This document shows, piece by piece, positions 48,674 to 57,270 of a DNA stretch of 64,000 bases; positions within the stretch are counted from its first letter, which is position 1, and every line of letters begins with the position of its first letter. This stretch comes from Roseburia sp. (lineage in GTDB: Bacteria > Bacillota > Clostridia > Lachnospirales > Lachnospiraceae), in NCBI GenBank assembly GCA_023664265.1, contig JAMPFV010000007.1, forward strand, positions 1 through 64,000. Direction: 5' to 3'. Below the pieces are notes generated by a model. The model did not search any database. It was not told where the DNA came from and saw only the letters and a program-made list of their open reading frames with translations. The translations under genes and the position numbers were made by a program.

Positions 48674-48691
48674 TTGGAAAACGTTTTCCAA
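48674..48691. promoter_or_regulatory. LacI-family operator upstream of the GH13 gene
   Basis: TTGGAAAACGTTTTCCAA is a perfect 18-bp palindrome with the central CG typical of LacI/GalR family sites. It lies downstream of the promoter and 16 bp before the start codon, where it would block transcription. Confidence 0.8.
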
Positions 48692-48706
48692 ACAACTGTT
48701 ATTTAT

Positions 48707-48736
48707 GGCTTCCAACCTCTTCAACAATTGGAAGCC
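48707..48736. other. Hairpin in the GH13 leader
   Basis: GGCTTCCAA and TTGGAAGCC pair as a 9-bp stem at the very 5' end of the predicted GH13 mRNA (start near 48738), between promoter and operator. Confidence 0.55.
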
Positions 48737-48744
48737 TTTTAGTC

Positions 48745-48773
48745 ATTATACACAAACCTTGGCAGGATTGCAA
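48745..48773 (-). promoter_or_regulatory. Promoter of the GH13 gene
   Basis: On the minus strand TTGCAA, a 17-bp spacer and TATAAT. The leader is about 80 nt and holds a hairpin and the LacI-type operator. Confidence 0.8.
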
Positions 48774-48781
48774 CCAAAAAG

Positions 48782-48908
48782 TTAAGGAAGCGCTGATTAA
48801 ATCATCGCTTCCTTAACGCCTCCGGCAGATGCACACGGATTTACAAGGGAAAATATTGCTTCGCAACGCAAATCCGGTGCGGGAAACGCTTTAATCAGCG
48901 TTTCCCTA
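48782..48908 (-). repeat. Multi-hairpin repeat, copy B (MITE-like, 127 bp)
   Basis: Read on the minus strand it matches copy A (6088-6214) over its full 127 bp with few differences, mostly compensated or in loops. It lies between the MATE stop codon (11 bp away) and the GH13 promoter. Confidence 0.85.
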
Positions 48909-48919
48909 AATCCTATGCG

Positions 48920-50302
48920 TTATTCGGCCGCCGCGGTTTCAAGCTTCCGCATCTGCGCAAACTCCACAACCGCCATAATCACCGTGGCAATCATCGCCAT
49001 CGCATCCGCCGTCGGCCCCGCGTAGAGGATGCCGTCGATTCCCATTTTCAGCGGCAATATCACCAGCAGCGGCAGCAGGAATATAATCTGCCGCGTCAGC
49101 GACAGGAAAATGCCCTTCACAGGCTTTCCGATGGAGGTAAAGAAGGTCGCTGTAATCGGCTGCATAAAGTTCACACAGGTGAAGAACAGGAACACCCTGA
49201 AATAGCTGACCCCAAACGCGTAATAGCTCTCTGAGCCAGAACCGAACATGGATATAATCTGCCGCGGAAACAGTTGGAACAGCGCAAACGCCACAATAGA
49301 GATGGCGCCGCCCGCAAGCATCGCCAGACGGTAGGCCGCGCGCACGCGCCCGTATCTCCCCGCACCGTAATTGAAGCTCTCTATCGGCTGGCTGCCCTGC
49401 CCGATTCCGATGACAATCGAGAAGAATACCTGCGCGACCTTCATAACGATTCCCGCGCACGCCAGCGGTATCGCCTCCCCGTACACCGACCGCGCGCCGT
49501 AATACTTGAGCGAATTGTTGAGCACAATCTGGACGACCATCATCGCGACCTGATTAAAGAAGGACGCCATTCCGATGGAGCTGATATGGGAGGTATATCT
49601 CCACTTAATTTTAAAGTGCTTCATCTCCAGCGCTACCGTCCTGTAATGCCTCATGTAATTGATTACCAGCGCGGCGGACAAAATCTGCCCGATAATCGTC
49701 GCAAGCGCCGCGCCCTGCATCCCCATATGCAGTCCCATGACAAATATCGCGTCCAGAATCGTGTTGATGACCGCGCCCGTCAGGTTGCATATCATAGTCA
49801 TTTTCGGGTTGCCGTCCGCCCTGATCAGATGGCCGCCGCCCGTTGTAAGCAGCAGGAACGGAAAGCCTATCGAGGTAATCCGCACATATTCCTGCGCGTA
49901 GGGCAACACATCATCTGGCGCGCCAAAGGCCCTGAGCAGCGGCGTCAGGAAAATCTGCGATATTGCACACAGGACAACGCCGCACAGCACCAGCATACTG
50001 ACGGAATTGCCCACGTAATAGGCCGCGTGCTCCCGCTCGCCCTTCCCCATCGTCAGATTAAAGCAGGAAGCGCCGCCGATACCGAACATCAGCGCCAGCG
50101 CAAGGCAGGAGGTGGACAGCGGAAACGCGATGTTTGTCGCCGCATTTCCGAGCGTCCCCACAGACTGTCCGATAAACAACTGGTCAACAATATTGTAGAG
50201 CGCCCCGACCAGCATCGCCACGATGCTCGGCAGCGCAAACTTCAGCATCAACCCCGATATTTTATCCTCTCCCAACGGATTCTTCTCTTTTTGTTCGTCC
50301 AT
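48920..50302 (-). CDS. MATE family efflux transporter
   Basis: 460 aa with about twelve membrane helices in two halves. Conserved MATE blocks are PSIVAMLVGALYNIVDQLFIG near 25 (seen as PSIVAMLVGALYNIV, DQLFIG), the GQGSQPIESFNYGAGRYGRV motif near 310 and AFPLSTSCLALALMFGIGGAS near 60. MATE pumps export drugs or metabolites using Na+ or H+ gradients. The substrate is unknown. The ribosome site is weak (GGAG 10 bp upstream). It lies 50 bp after the aldo/keto reductase gene. Confidence 0.93.
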   Translation of the reverse strand: MDEQKEKNPLGEDKISGLMLKFALPSIVAMLVGALYNIVDQLFIGQSVGTLGNAATNIAFPLSTSCLALALMFGIGGASCFNLTMGKGEREHAAYYVGNSVSMLVLCGVVLCAISQIFLTPLLRAFGAPDDVLPYAQEYVRITSIGFPFLLLTTGGGHLIRADGNPKMTMICNLTGAVINTILDAIFVMGLHMGMQGAALATIIGQILSAALVINYMRHYRTVALEMKHFKIKWRYTSHISSIGMASFFNQVAMMVVQIVLNNSLKYYGARSVYGEAIPLACAGIVMKVAQVFFSIVIGIGQGSQPIESFNYGAGRYGRVRAAYRLAMLAGGAISIVAFALFQLFPRQIISMFGSGSESYYAFGVSYFRVFLFFTCVNFMQPITATFFTSIGKPVKGIFLSLTRQIIFLLPLLVILPLKMGIDGILYAGPTADAMAMIATVIMAVVEFAQMRKLETAAAE

Positions 50303-50352
50303 TCTAATCTAATCTCCATTCCGCGCATTTCCCTGCGCCTTCTCTCCGCGTA

Positions 50353-51384
50353 TTATCCCACGCTCACCCTGCCGGCCACGACATTCTCATAGTCCTCGAG
50401 ATTTTTCTCCAAAAGTGCCGGCGTGTCCAGCCCATACGGACATCTTGACGCGCATTGTCCACAGTGCAGACATTCCTTTATCTTGGCCATCTCCGCCTGC
50501 CACTCGTCGCTCAGCCAGGAAGCCGAGGGCGACCGTCTCAAGAGCTGTGAGATCCGCGCGCAGTTGTTAATCTTAATCCCCTTAGGGCAGGGCATACAGT
50601 ACCCGCAACCCCGGCAAAAGTCCCCCGAAAGCTCTTTCAAATCCCGCTCGTAGACCGCCTGCATCTCCGCATCCATCACAGGCGGATTCTCCTGGAAGGA
50701 AAGAAATTCCCGAAGCTCCGAAGCCCGCTGTACGCCCCACAGCGGCAGCGCGTTCTCATGCTGCGCCGCAAACCAGTAGCAGAGCTTTGCGTTGGTGAGC
50801 AGGCCGCCCGCAAGCCCCTTCATTCCCAGAAAGCCCATTCCGGCGTCCGCGCACCTCCCAACAAGCGCAATCTCCCTCGGCGTCGATATGTAGGCAAACG
50901 GGTATTGCAGCGTCTCATACAGGCCGCTGTCCACCGCCTCCTCCGCGACGTTCAACAGATGCGCCGTAATGCCGATATGACGTATTTTTCCCTGCTCCTT
51001 CGCTTTTAATACCGCGTCATAAACGCCGTCCGCCTCGCCCGGGCGGAAGCATTTGGGCACGCAGTGAAGCTGATAAACGTCGATATAATCCGTTTTCAAC
51101 AGCTTTAAGGAAGTATCCAAGTCCTCCAACACCTTATCGCCCGTCTTGGCGGTCGTCTTCGTCGCGATGAAATACCGCTCCCTGTCCACGCCTGTCAGGG
51201 CCTTGCCGAGCTTCTGCTCGCTGTCGCTGTAAGCGCGCGCCGTGTCAAAGAAATTCACGCCGCCGTCAAGCGCCATATGAATCAGCTCTATCGCGTCCTG
51301 CTCGCCAATCCGCTGTATCGGAAGCGCGCCAAACCCGTTTTTATTCGCAACAATCCCCGTGTTCCCAAGCCTTACCGTCAACAT
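50353..51384 (-). CDS. Aldo/keto reductase with C-terminal 4Fe-4S ferredoxin domain
   Basis: 343 aa from MLTVRLGNTG. The AKR barrel has the catalytic tetrad Asp-47 and Tyr-52 in FDTARAYSDSE, Lys-76 in IATKT and His-107 in QLHCV. The C-terminal 80 residues hold two cysteine clusters, CRGCGYCMPCPKG and CLHCGQCASRCPYG, for iron-sulfur clusters. Such fusions are common in anaerobes and may pass electrons from ferredoxin to a carbonyl substrate. The substrate is unknown. The start at 51384 follows a GGGAGAAGG ribosome site. Confidence 0.9.
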   Translation of the reverse strand: MLTVRLGNTGIVANKNGFGALPIQRIGEQDAIELIHMALDGGVNFFDTARAYSDSEQKLGKALTGVDRERYFIATKTTAKTGDKVLEDLDTSLKLLKTDYIDVYQLHCVPKCFRPGEADGVYDAVLKAKEQGKIRHIGITAHLLNVAEEAVDSGLYETLQYPFAYISTPREIALVGRCADAGMGFLGMKGLAGGLLTNAKLCYWFAAQHENALPLWGVQRASELREFLSFQENPPVMDAEMQAVYERDLKELSGDFCRGCGYCMPCPKGIKINNCARISQLLRRSPSASWLSDEWQAEMAKIKECLHCGQCASRCPYGLDTPALLEKNLEDYENVVAGRVSVG

Positions 51385-51456
51385 ACCTTCTCCCTCTCCC
51401 TTTCTGCTTTTTATACACAACACCTGTTTTTATATGGCGCCATTTCGGCGCCCGAT

Positions 51457-52236
51457 TCAATCGATTCCCGCCTTCTCCCGAATGTACGCTGTCATTTTCC
51501 TGCGTATCTGCACAAACTGCTCGTTCGTCTCCGGCAGATCGGACTCAAAGCTCATCAGCTTGTCCAGAAAACCCTGCCGGTACACAATCCCATAGCTCAC
51601 CGGATAGACCAGCTCATAGACCAGCGAGATATGTCCGACCACGTTGTCCACGGGCGTTCTTTTCAGACTGCGCAGAATCGCGTGCTCCTCATAAAAGCCC
51701 TGCATCACCGCGTCGCTGACCCTGCAGTTCTTCAGCTCGCTTGTCGTCACATTATAAATCTCCTCCAAGGGCACGATGATATTCACCTTGAGAATATCTA
51801 TCTTGTCCGCGTCCCGCAGCAGATTCGCAAACCGCGCCTCGCGCTCCGTCAGCTCCGCAGGGAGCCGATACGCGCTGTGATACCGCACTGCCCGCTCCAG
51901 CAGGACATCCTCCGAGGCGTCCTCCACATAGTCCCGTATCCGTCCGCCCTTGAACAGAATATCCGCCCCAAACTCCGCGTGGTCAATCGACTGCGCGTCA
52001 TTGAAAGTGCCATACTGCCGCAACTGCTCAAACCGCCCCACGTCATGCAGCAGCCCCGCAAGCCACGCAATGTCAATCTCCTCCCCGCGAAAGCCCGATT
52101 CCCGCGCGATTGTCTCACAGAGCGCGCACACGCGCTCCGTATGCGTTATTTTCAGCTTCACCTTCTCGTCCTGCGCGTTGTAATCCTTCACATAGTCCGC
52201 AAAGGCCCGCTTTGCCCGTTCCCTGTCTATAATCAT
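51457..52236 (-). CDS. HD domain phosphohydrolase
   Basis: 259 aa. HD metal motifs: HTERVCALCETIA (His), WLAGLLHDVGRFEQL (His-Asp), SIDHAEFGADIL (His) and LRDADKIDIL (Asp). This matches the HD superfamily of metal-dependent phosphohydrolases that act on nucleotides or cyclic nucleotides. The precise substrate is not indicated. GGAGG is 9 bp before the ATG. A GC-rich inverted repeat (about 52284-52317) lies between it and the ABC gene upstream. Confidence 0.85.
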   Translation of the reverse strand: MIIDRERAKRAFADYVKDYNAQDEKVKLKITHTERVCALCETIARESGFRGEEIDIAWLAGLLHDVGRFEQLRQYGTFNDAQSIDHAEFGADILFKGGRIRDYVEDASEDVLLERAVRYHSAYRLPAELTEREARFANLLRDADKIDILKVNIIVPLEEIYNVTTSELKNCRVSDAVMQGFYEEHAILRSLKRTPVDNVVGHISLVYELVYPVSYGIVYRQGFLDKLMSFESDLPETNEQFVQIRRKMTAYIREKAGID

Positions 52237-52348
52237 TTCCTGTCCCTCCGACAGCCGCTCATTTCTTTCTCTTCATATACGCAATATCGGAGGCCGCCGT
52301 ATCAGCCGCCTCCGTATCTGTCTCTGTGGTTGTATGTCCGCCGCCGTA

Positions 52349-54277
52349 CTACGCGCCCGCAATCGCGTTGCCCGTGTAAAGCTGATAATACTTGCCCTGA
52401 GCCTCCAACAGCTCCTCATGCGTGCCGCGCTCGATAATCCGCCCTTGCTCCAGCACCATAATACAGTCGCTGTTCTTGACTGTGGACAGTCTGTGTGCAA
52501 TTACAAAGGTGGTTCTTCCCTTCATCAGCTTATCCATGCCGTCCTGCACAATCTTCTCCGTGCGGGTATCAATGGAGCTTGTCGCCTCATCCAGAATCAG
52601 CGCGGGCGGGTCTGCAATCGCCGCTCTCGCAATGGCCAAGAGCTGCCGCTGCCCCTGACTGAGGTTTGCGCCATCTCCGGTCAGCAGCGTATTGTATCCG
52701 TCCGGCAGGCGCTCGATAAAGCCGTGGGCATTTGCCAGCTTCGCCGCCGCGATAACCTCCTCGTCCGTCGCGTCCAGCTTTCCATAACGGATGTTTTCCA
52801 TAACCGTATCCGTGAACAGATGCGTATCCTGCAGGACGATGCCGAGCGAACGGCGCAAATCGGCCTTCTTAATCTTGTTGACATTGATGGCATCGTAGCG
52901 TATCTTGCCGTCCTGAATATCGTAAAAACGGTTAATCAGGTTGGTAATCGTCGTCTTGCCCGCGCCCGTGGAGCCGACAAAGGCGATCTTCTGCCCCGGC
53001 TGTGCATACATAATAATATTGTGGAGCACAATCTTCTCGTCGCTGTAGCCGAAATCCACATCATCAAACTCGACCATTCCCTCGAGCCGCTGATAGGTCG
53101 TCGTGTTGCTGTCCTTATGAAAATGCTTCCACGCCCACATTCCAGTGTGCTTCTGCGTCTCCCGAAGCTCTCCGTTTATCTCCTCCGCGTTCACAAGCGT
53201 CACATATCCGTTGTCCGCCTCCGGCTCCTCGTCTATCAGCTTGAACACTCTGTCCGCGCCGGCCAGAGCCATAACAATTGAGTTGAACTGCATACTGACC
53301 TGATTAATCGGCATATTAAAGCTCTTGTTGAAGGACAGGAAGCTTGCAAGCCCGCCGATTGTCAGTCCGGTGTAATTGCCGAGCGCCAATATACCGCCGA
53401 CAATCGCGCAGACCACATAGCTCAGATTGCCGAGCTGTGAATTGATGGGCCCCAGCATATTGCCGAACTGGTTCGCATTGTACGCGCTGTCAAAAAGCTC
53501 GTCGTTCAGCTCGTTGAAGCGTCTCATGCTCTCCTCCTCATGGCAGAATACCTTGACGACCTTCTGCCCCTCCATCATCTCCTCGATATAGCCGTTTACC
53601 GCGCCCAGCGCCTTCTGCTGCGCGATAAAATATCTCCCCGAAAGCCCCGTGGCCTTCTTGGTCACCACCAGCATCAGCGATACCATCACCAGCGTGACCA
53701 CAGTGAGCGGGACGCTCAGCACAATCATACTGATAAACACGCTGACAATCGTGATGGCGCTGTTGAGGCACTGTGGGAGGCTCTGGCTGATCATCTGGCG
53801 CAGCGTGTCAATATCGTTCGTGTAGCAGGACATAATATCGCCGTGCGCGTGCGTGTCAAAATACTTAATCGGCAGGGACTCCATCTTTTGGAACATCTCA
53901 TTTCTGATATTTCTCATGGTTCCCTGACTGACATTGATCATAATCCTGTTATAGGTATAGGAGGACAGCGCCCCGATCGCATAGAAGCACGCCACGCGCG
54001 CAATCGCGTGCGCAAGCCCTGAAAAATCAGGATCCGCGCTGCCAATCAGCGGGGTAATATAGCTGTCAATCAGCGTCTGCATAAACAAGGTTCCCTGCAC
54101 GTTGGCAAGCACGCCCGCAAAGATGCAGATCACTACAATAATAACATGTGGTGTGTAATTCTTGAGCACATATCCGATCAGCCGCTTAAAAAGCTTTCCC
54201 GGATTCTCTATCTTGGGCCTCGGCCCACCGCGTCTCGGTCCGCCGCCCGGCCCCTTAGGCATTCCCTGTCCCGCCAT
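52349..54277 (-). CDS. ABC exporter subunit, canonical ATPase site half (TmrB/BmrD-like)
   Basis: 642 aa: six membrane helices (about 35-340) and an ATPase domain with an insertion of about 40 residues between them. Walker A GSTGAGKTT, signature NLSQGQRQL and Walker B ALILDEATSSIDTRTE with the catalytic Glu. An extra N-terminal Pro/Gly-rich stretch (MPKGPGGGPRRGGPRPK) is typical of one half of heterodimeric multidrug exporters. Its ATG overlaps the stop of the partner gene by one base (TAATG). The pair likely exports drugs or lipids. Confidence 0.92.
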   Translation of the reverse strand: MAGQGMPKGPGGGPRRGGPRPKIENPGKLFKRLIGYVLKNYTPHVIIVVICIFAGVLANVQGTLFMQTLIDSYITPLIGSADPDFSGLAHAIARVACFYAIGALSSYTYNRIMINVSQGTMRNIRNEMFQKMESLPIKYFDTHAHGDIMSCYTNDIDTLRQMISQSLPQCLNSAITIVSVFISMIVLSVPLTVVTLVMVSLMLVVTKKATGLSGRYFIAQQKALGAVNGYIEEMMEGQKVVKVFCHEEESMRRFNELNDELFDSAYNANQFGNMLGPINSQLGNLSYVVCAIVGGILALGNYTGLTIGGLASFLSFNKSFNMPINQVSMQFNSIVMALAGADRVFKLIDEEPEADNGYVTLVNAEEINGELRETQKHTGMWAWKHFHKDSNTTTYQRLEGMVEFDDVDFGYSDEKIVLHNIIMYAQPGQKIAFVGSTGAGKTTITNLINRFYDIQDGKIRYDAINVNKIKKADLRRSLGIVLQDTHLFTDTVMENIRYGKLDATDEEVIAAAKLANAHGFIERLPDGYNTLLTGDGANLSQGQRQLLAIARAAIADPPALILDEATSSIDTRTEKIVQDGMDKLMKGRTTFVIAHRLSTVKNSDCIMVLEQGRIIERGTHEELLEAQGKYYQLYTGNAIAGA

Positions 54278-56025
54278 TATCGGTCACCTCCGTTTTCGTC
54301 AAAGTCCGCGTTTCCGCCCGTCTGTGATTCGTAAACCTCGCGATAAATCGGGCTTGTTTCAAGCAGCTCGTCATGGGTGCCAAAGGCAGCCACTTGGCCG
54401 TTATCCATCACGATAATTCTGTCCGCGTTCTGCACGCTGCTGATTCGCTGCGCGATAATCAGCTTTGTCGTGTCCGGTATCTCCTCCGCAAACGCCCTGC
54501 GGATCTTCGCGTCCGTCGCCGTGTCCACCGCGCTGGTGCTGTCGTCGAGTATCAGTATCTTGGGCTTTTTGAGCAAGGCCCGCGCGATACAGAGCCGCTG
54601 CTTCTGCCCGCCCGACACATTGGTGCCGCCCTGCTCGATATAGGTATTGTATTTGTCCGGCATCTTCTGTATAAATTCGTCCGCGCACGCAAGCTTGCAG
54701 GCCCTGACGCACTCCTCCTCGCTCGCCTCAAGGTCGCCCCAGCGCAGGTTCTCAAGGATAGTCCCGCTAAAGAGGACATTCTTCTGCAATACCACCGCGA
54801 CCTGATTGCGGAGCGTCTCCATATCGTATTTGCGCACGTCAATCCCGCCGACAAGCAGCTCGCCCGCCGTCACGTCATACAGACGGCTTATCAGATTGAC
54901 AAGGCTCGACTTCGCGCTGCCCGTTCCGCCGATAATGCCGATGGTCTCACCGGATTGAATCTCCACGTTTATGTTCTTCAGCACTGGCTTTCCCGCTTTA
55001 TTATAGGCAAAGTCCACGTTATGAAAGGCAATGCTGCCGTCCGAAAGCGTCCTCACAGGCTCGTCGGGGTTCTCGAGGTCAGACTTCTCCGTCAGCACCT
55101 CCGCGATACGCTTCGCGCTCGCATAGCTCATTGTGAGCATTACGAAAATCATGGATACCATCATCAGGCTCATCAGAATATTCATGCAGTAGGTCAGGAG
55201 GCTCATCATCTCTCCCGTGGTCAGCCCGCCCGCAACAATCATCTTCGCGCCCAGCCATGAGATAATCAGGATACAGGTATACACCGTCGCCTGCATCAGC
55301 GGCATATTGATAACGACCAGCTTCTCCGCGCGCAGGAACATGTTGTAGATGTTGGCGTTCGCCTTTGCGAACTTCTCCGTCTCATGCTCCTCGCGGACAT
55401 ACGCCTTCACGACGCGTATCGCGGATACATTCTCCTGCACGCTCGCATTCAGTGCGTCATACTTCTCAAACACCTGACGGAAATACCGGTTCGCCCGCGG
55501 CATGATAAAGGAGATACAGCATGCCAGAAAGACAACCGCCACCAGATAAATCGACGCCAGCCGCGCATTGATGGAGAAGGCCATAACCATCGCGATAATC
55601 ATCGACGCCGGCGCGCGCATCGCCATGCGGAGTATCATCTGATAGGAGTTCTGGATATTCGTCACATCCGTCGTCAGTCTGGTAATCAGACTGGAGGTCG
55701 AATATTTGTCGATATTTGAAAACGAGTATGTCTGAATATTCTCAAACATCGCCTTCCTGAGATTCCGCGCAAAGCCCGTCGAAGCCCGCGCCCCATGCTT
55801 TGCCCCCATCAGACCCGCCCACAGGCCAAACAGCGCCGCAATCACCATACAGCCCCCGACCTTGTAAATGTGGTTCAGGTTCCCCGCGTTTACACCGTCG
55901 TCAATAATGGAGGCCATCATCAGCGGTATGACCATCTCCATAATGACCTCTAAAATCATAAAAATGGGTGTAAGTACGGAATCCTTCTTAAATTCCTTGA
56001 TTTGTGCACCTAATACCTTTAGCAT
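54277..56025 (-). CDS. ABC exporter subunit, degenerate ATPase site half (BmrC-like)
   Basis: 582 aa from MLKVLGAQIKEFKK. Six membrane helices then an ATPase. Walker A is GGTGSAKSS, with Ala in place of the usual Gly before Lys; the signature is VSGGQKQRLCIARA. The Walker B end reads ILDDSTSAVD, where Asp replaces the catalytic Glu. This is the known asymmetry of heterodimeric exporters, where one ATP site is non-hydrolytic. The MarR regulator lies directly upstream (17 bp). Confidence 0.92.
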   Translation of the reverse strand: MLKVLGAQIKEFKKDSVLTPIFMILEVIMEMVIPLMMASIIDDGVNAGNLNHIYKVGGCMVIAALFGLWAGLMGAKHGARASTGFARNLRKAMFENIQTYSFSNIDKYSTSSLITRLTTDVTNIQNSYQMILRMAMRAPASMIIAMVMAFSINARLASIYLVAVVFLACCISFIMPRANRYFRQVFEKYDALNASVQENVSAIRVVKAYVREEHETEKFAKANANIYNMFLRAEKLVVINMPLMQATVYTCILIISWLGAKMIVAGGLTTGEMMSLLTYCMNILMSLMMVSMIFVMLTMSYASAKRIAEVLTEKSDLENPDEPVRTLSDGSIAFHNVDFAYNKAGKPVLKNINVEIQSGETIGIIGGTGSAKSSLVNLISRLYDVTAGELLVGGIDVRKYDMETLRNQVAVVLQKNVLFSGTILENLRWGDLEASEEECVRACKLACADEFIQKMPDKYNTYIEQGGTNVSGGQKQRLCIARALLKKPKILILDDSTSAVDTATDAKIRRAFAEEIPDTTKLIIAQRISSVQNADRIIVMDNGQVAAFGTHDELLETSPIYREVYESQTGGNADFDENGGDR

Positions 56026-56041
56026 TGTTTCACCCTTTCCT

Positions 56042-56503
56042 TTATAATTTATCAAGGTTCGCCTTTATTTTATCGACGACCCTGTAAAAGTTCTCCAGCT
56101 CCTGCGGCTCAATATCCTCAGCAAGACACGCCTCCATTTTGTCGATCATCTCCCGCGTCCGAATGGCCGTCTCCCTGCCCTTGGGCGTCAGCACGATCCG
56201 CTTGAGCCTGGCATCGCCATCAACGGCCTCCCTGCTGATATAGCCCTTCTTCTCCATGAGCTGTAAAATATTTGTGACCGTGGAACGCCTGATATTGAAT
56301 TCCGACTCGATGGTTTTCTGGTAAATGCTCCTGTCCTCATTGCAGTGAAGGTAGCCCATAATCCAGCCGTGCATCAGCGTCACCTCGTCGAGGCGCTCAT
56401 CCATGCCAAACTTCATAAACTTCTGCTTAAAGGTGGTATGCAGCATCCTGATCGCATGACCGATCCGCCACTCTCTGCCCTCTGAAATTCCGCCCTCGTC
56501 CAT
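56042..56503 (-). CDS. MarR family transcriptional regulator
   Basis: 153 aa from MDEGGISEGREWRIGH. The winged helix includes SEFNIRRSTVTNILQLMEKKG (recognition helix), the wing DGDARLKRIVLTPKG and the DNA-contacting Asp/Arg at the wing tip. It is the first gene of the MarR-ABC-ABC operon and probably represses it, with release by a transported drug (established pattern for MarR-exporter operons). A ribosome site GGGGG precedes the ATG. Confidence 0.93.
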   Translation of the reverse strand: MDEGGISEGREWRIGHAIRMLHTTFKQKFMKFGMDERLDEVTLMHGWIMGYLHCNEDRSIYQKTIESEFNIRRSTVTNILQLMEKKGYISREAVDGDARLKRIVLTPKGRETAIRTREMIDKMEACLAEDIEPQELENFYRVVDKIKANLDKL

Positions 56504-56561
56504 GTCTGCCCCCGTCTCGAACAAATTTTATTGTCCACCTCTGAACTGTTCGTGTGCTAAC

Positions 56562-56590
56562 ATTTTACTCTTATCCCCACGGCAAGTCAA
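56562..56590 (-). promoter_or_regulatory. Promoter of the marR-ABC operon
   Basis: On the minus strand TTGACT, a 17-bp spacer and TAAAAT. The segment just downstream (GAACAGTTC within 56539-56551) is a short inverted repeat and a candidate MarR site. Confidence 0.7.
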
Positions 56591-56643
56591 TAGCAATCAT
56601 TTTGTTCATACTTTTTTTAGAATTGCCCGCAAAAAAAGCGGTC

Positions 56644-57147
56644 CTAAAACTTTCTGAGCTCAAGGGAATCGTCATCCGGCGTGTTCTCAACCGATTTCAC
56701 CTCCACGTCATACCCGAAGCTGTCATTCACCTGAACATGCACCCTGTCCCCGCACTTGTGCCCGATCAACGCCTTCGCAATCGGCGACTCAATGCTGATA
56801 AGCCCCTGCAGCGGATTGTTGCGCACCGTCGTGACCAGACGATAGCGCTCCGTCGTGCCATCCTCCACAAACAGAACCTCAACCGTCTTGTTCAGCCCGA
56901 TTTCATCCTCCTTGCTGTCGTCCTCAATAATAACAGCCGTTTTTATCATTCGCTCCAGATATCGGATGCGGCTTTCATTCTGATTCTTATACTTCTTCGC
57001 CGCATGATACTCAAAGTTCTCGCTCAAGTCCCCCTGCGCGCGCGCCTCCTTCACCGCCTCGAGCGCCTCCTTGCGGACTACCAGCTTCCTGTGCTCGATT
57101 TCCTCCTCCATCTTCCGAATATCATTGCGCGTCAGTCTGTCATTCAT
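56644..57147 (-). CDS. greA: GreA/GreB family transcription elongation factor
   Basis: 167 aa. An N-terminal coiled coil (about 1-75; MNDRLTRNDIRKMEEEIEHR ... ARAQGDLSENFEYHAAKKYKN) carries the conserved acidic tip DLSENFEYHAAK used to stimulate RNA cleavage in stalled RNA polymerase. The C-terminal FKBP-like domain has PLQGLISIESPIAKALIGHKCGD. A GGGAG site precedes the ATG. It stands alone on the strand after the OFA transporter. Confidence 0.93.
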   Translation of the reverse strand: MNDRLTRNDIRKMEEEIEHRKLVVRKEALEAVKEARAQGDLSENFEYHAAKKYKNQNESRIRYLERMIKTAVIIEDDSKEDEIGLNKTVEVLFVEDGTTERYRLVTTVRNNPLQGLISIESPIAKALIGHKCGDRVHVQVNDSFGYDVEVKSVENTPDDDSLELRKF

Positions 57148-57270
57148 CTTGCTCCCATGCCTTTCCCTTTCTTTTCACCCGAACTCCCATGATTCCCATA
57201 GGAAAAGCACCTATCCGCGATAGATGCCCTCCCATAGTCAATCCGTATTTTCAAATGCACCGATAACACA

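Noticed and set aside
47096..48742. 548-codon plus-strand frame opposite GH13
   Set aside because: Shadow of a gene with intact catalytic motifs on the minus strand.
52284..52317. GC-rich inverted repeat after the ABC operon as an intrinsic terminator
   Set aside because: Pairing is broken in the middle and there is no T run on the minus strand.
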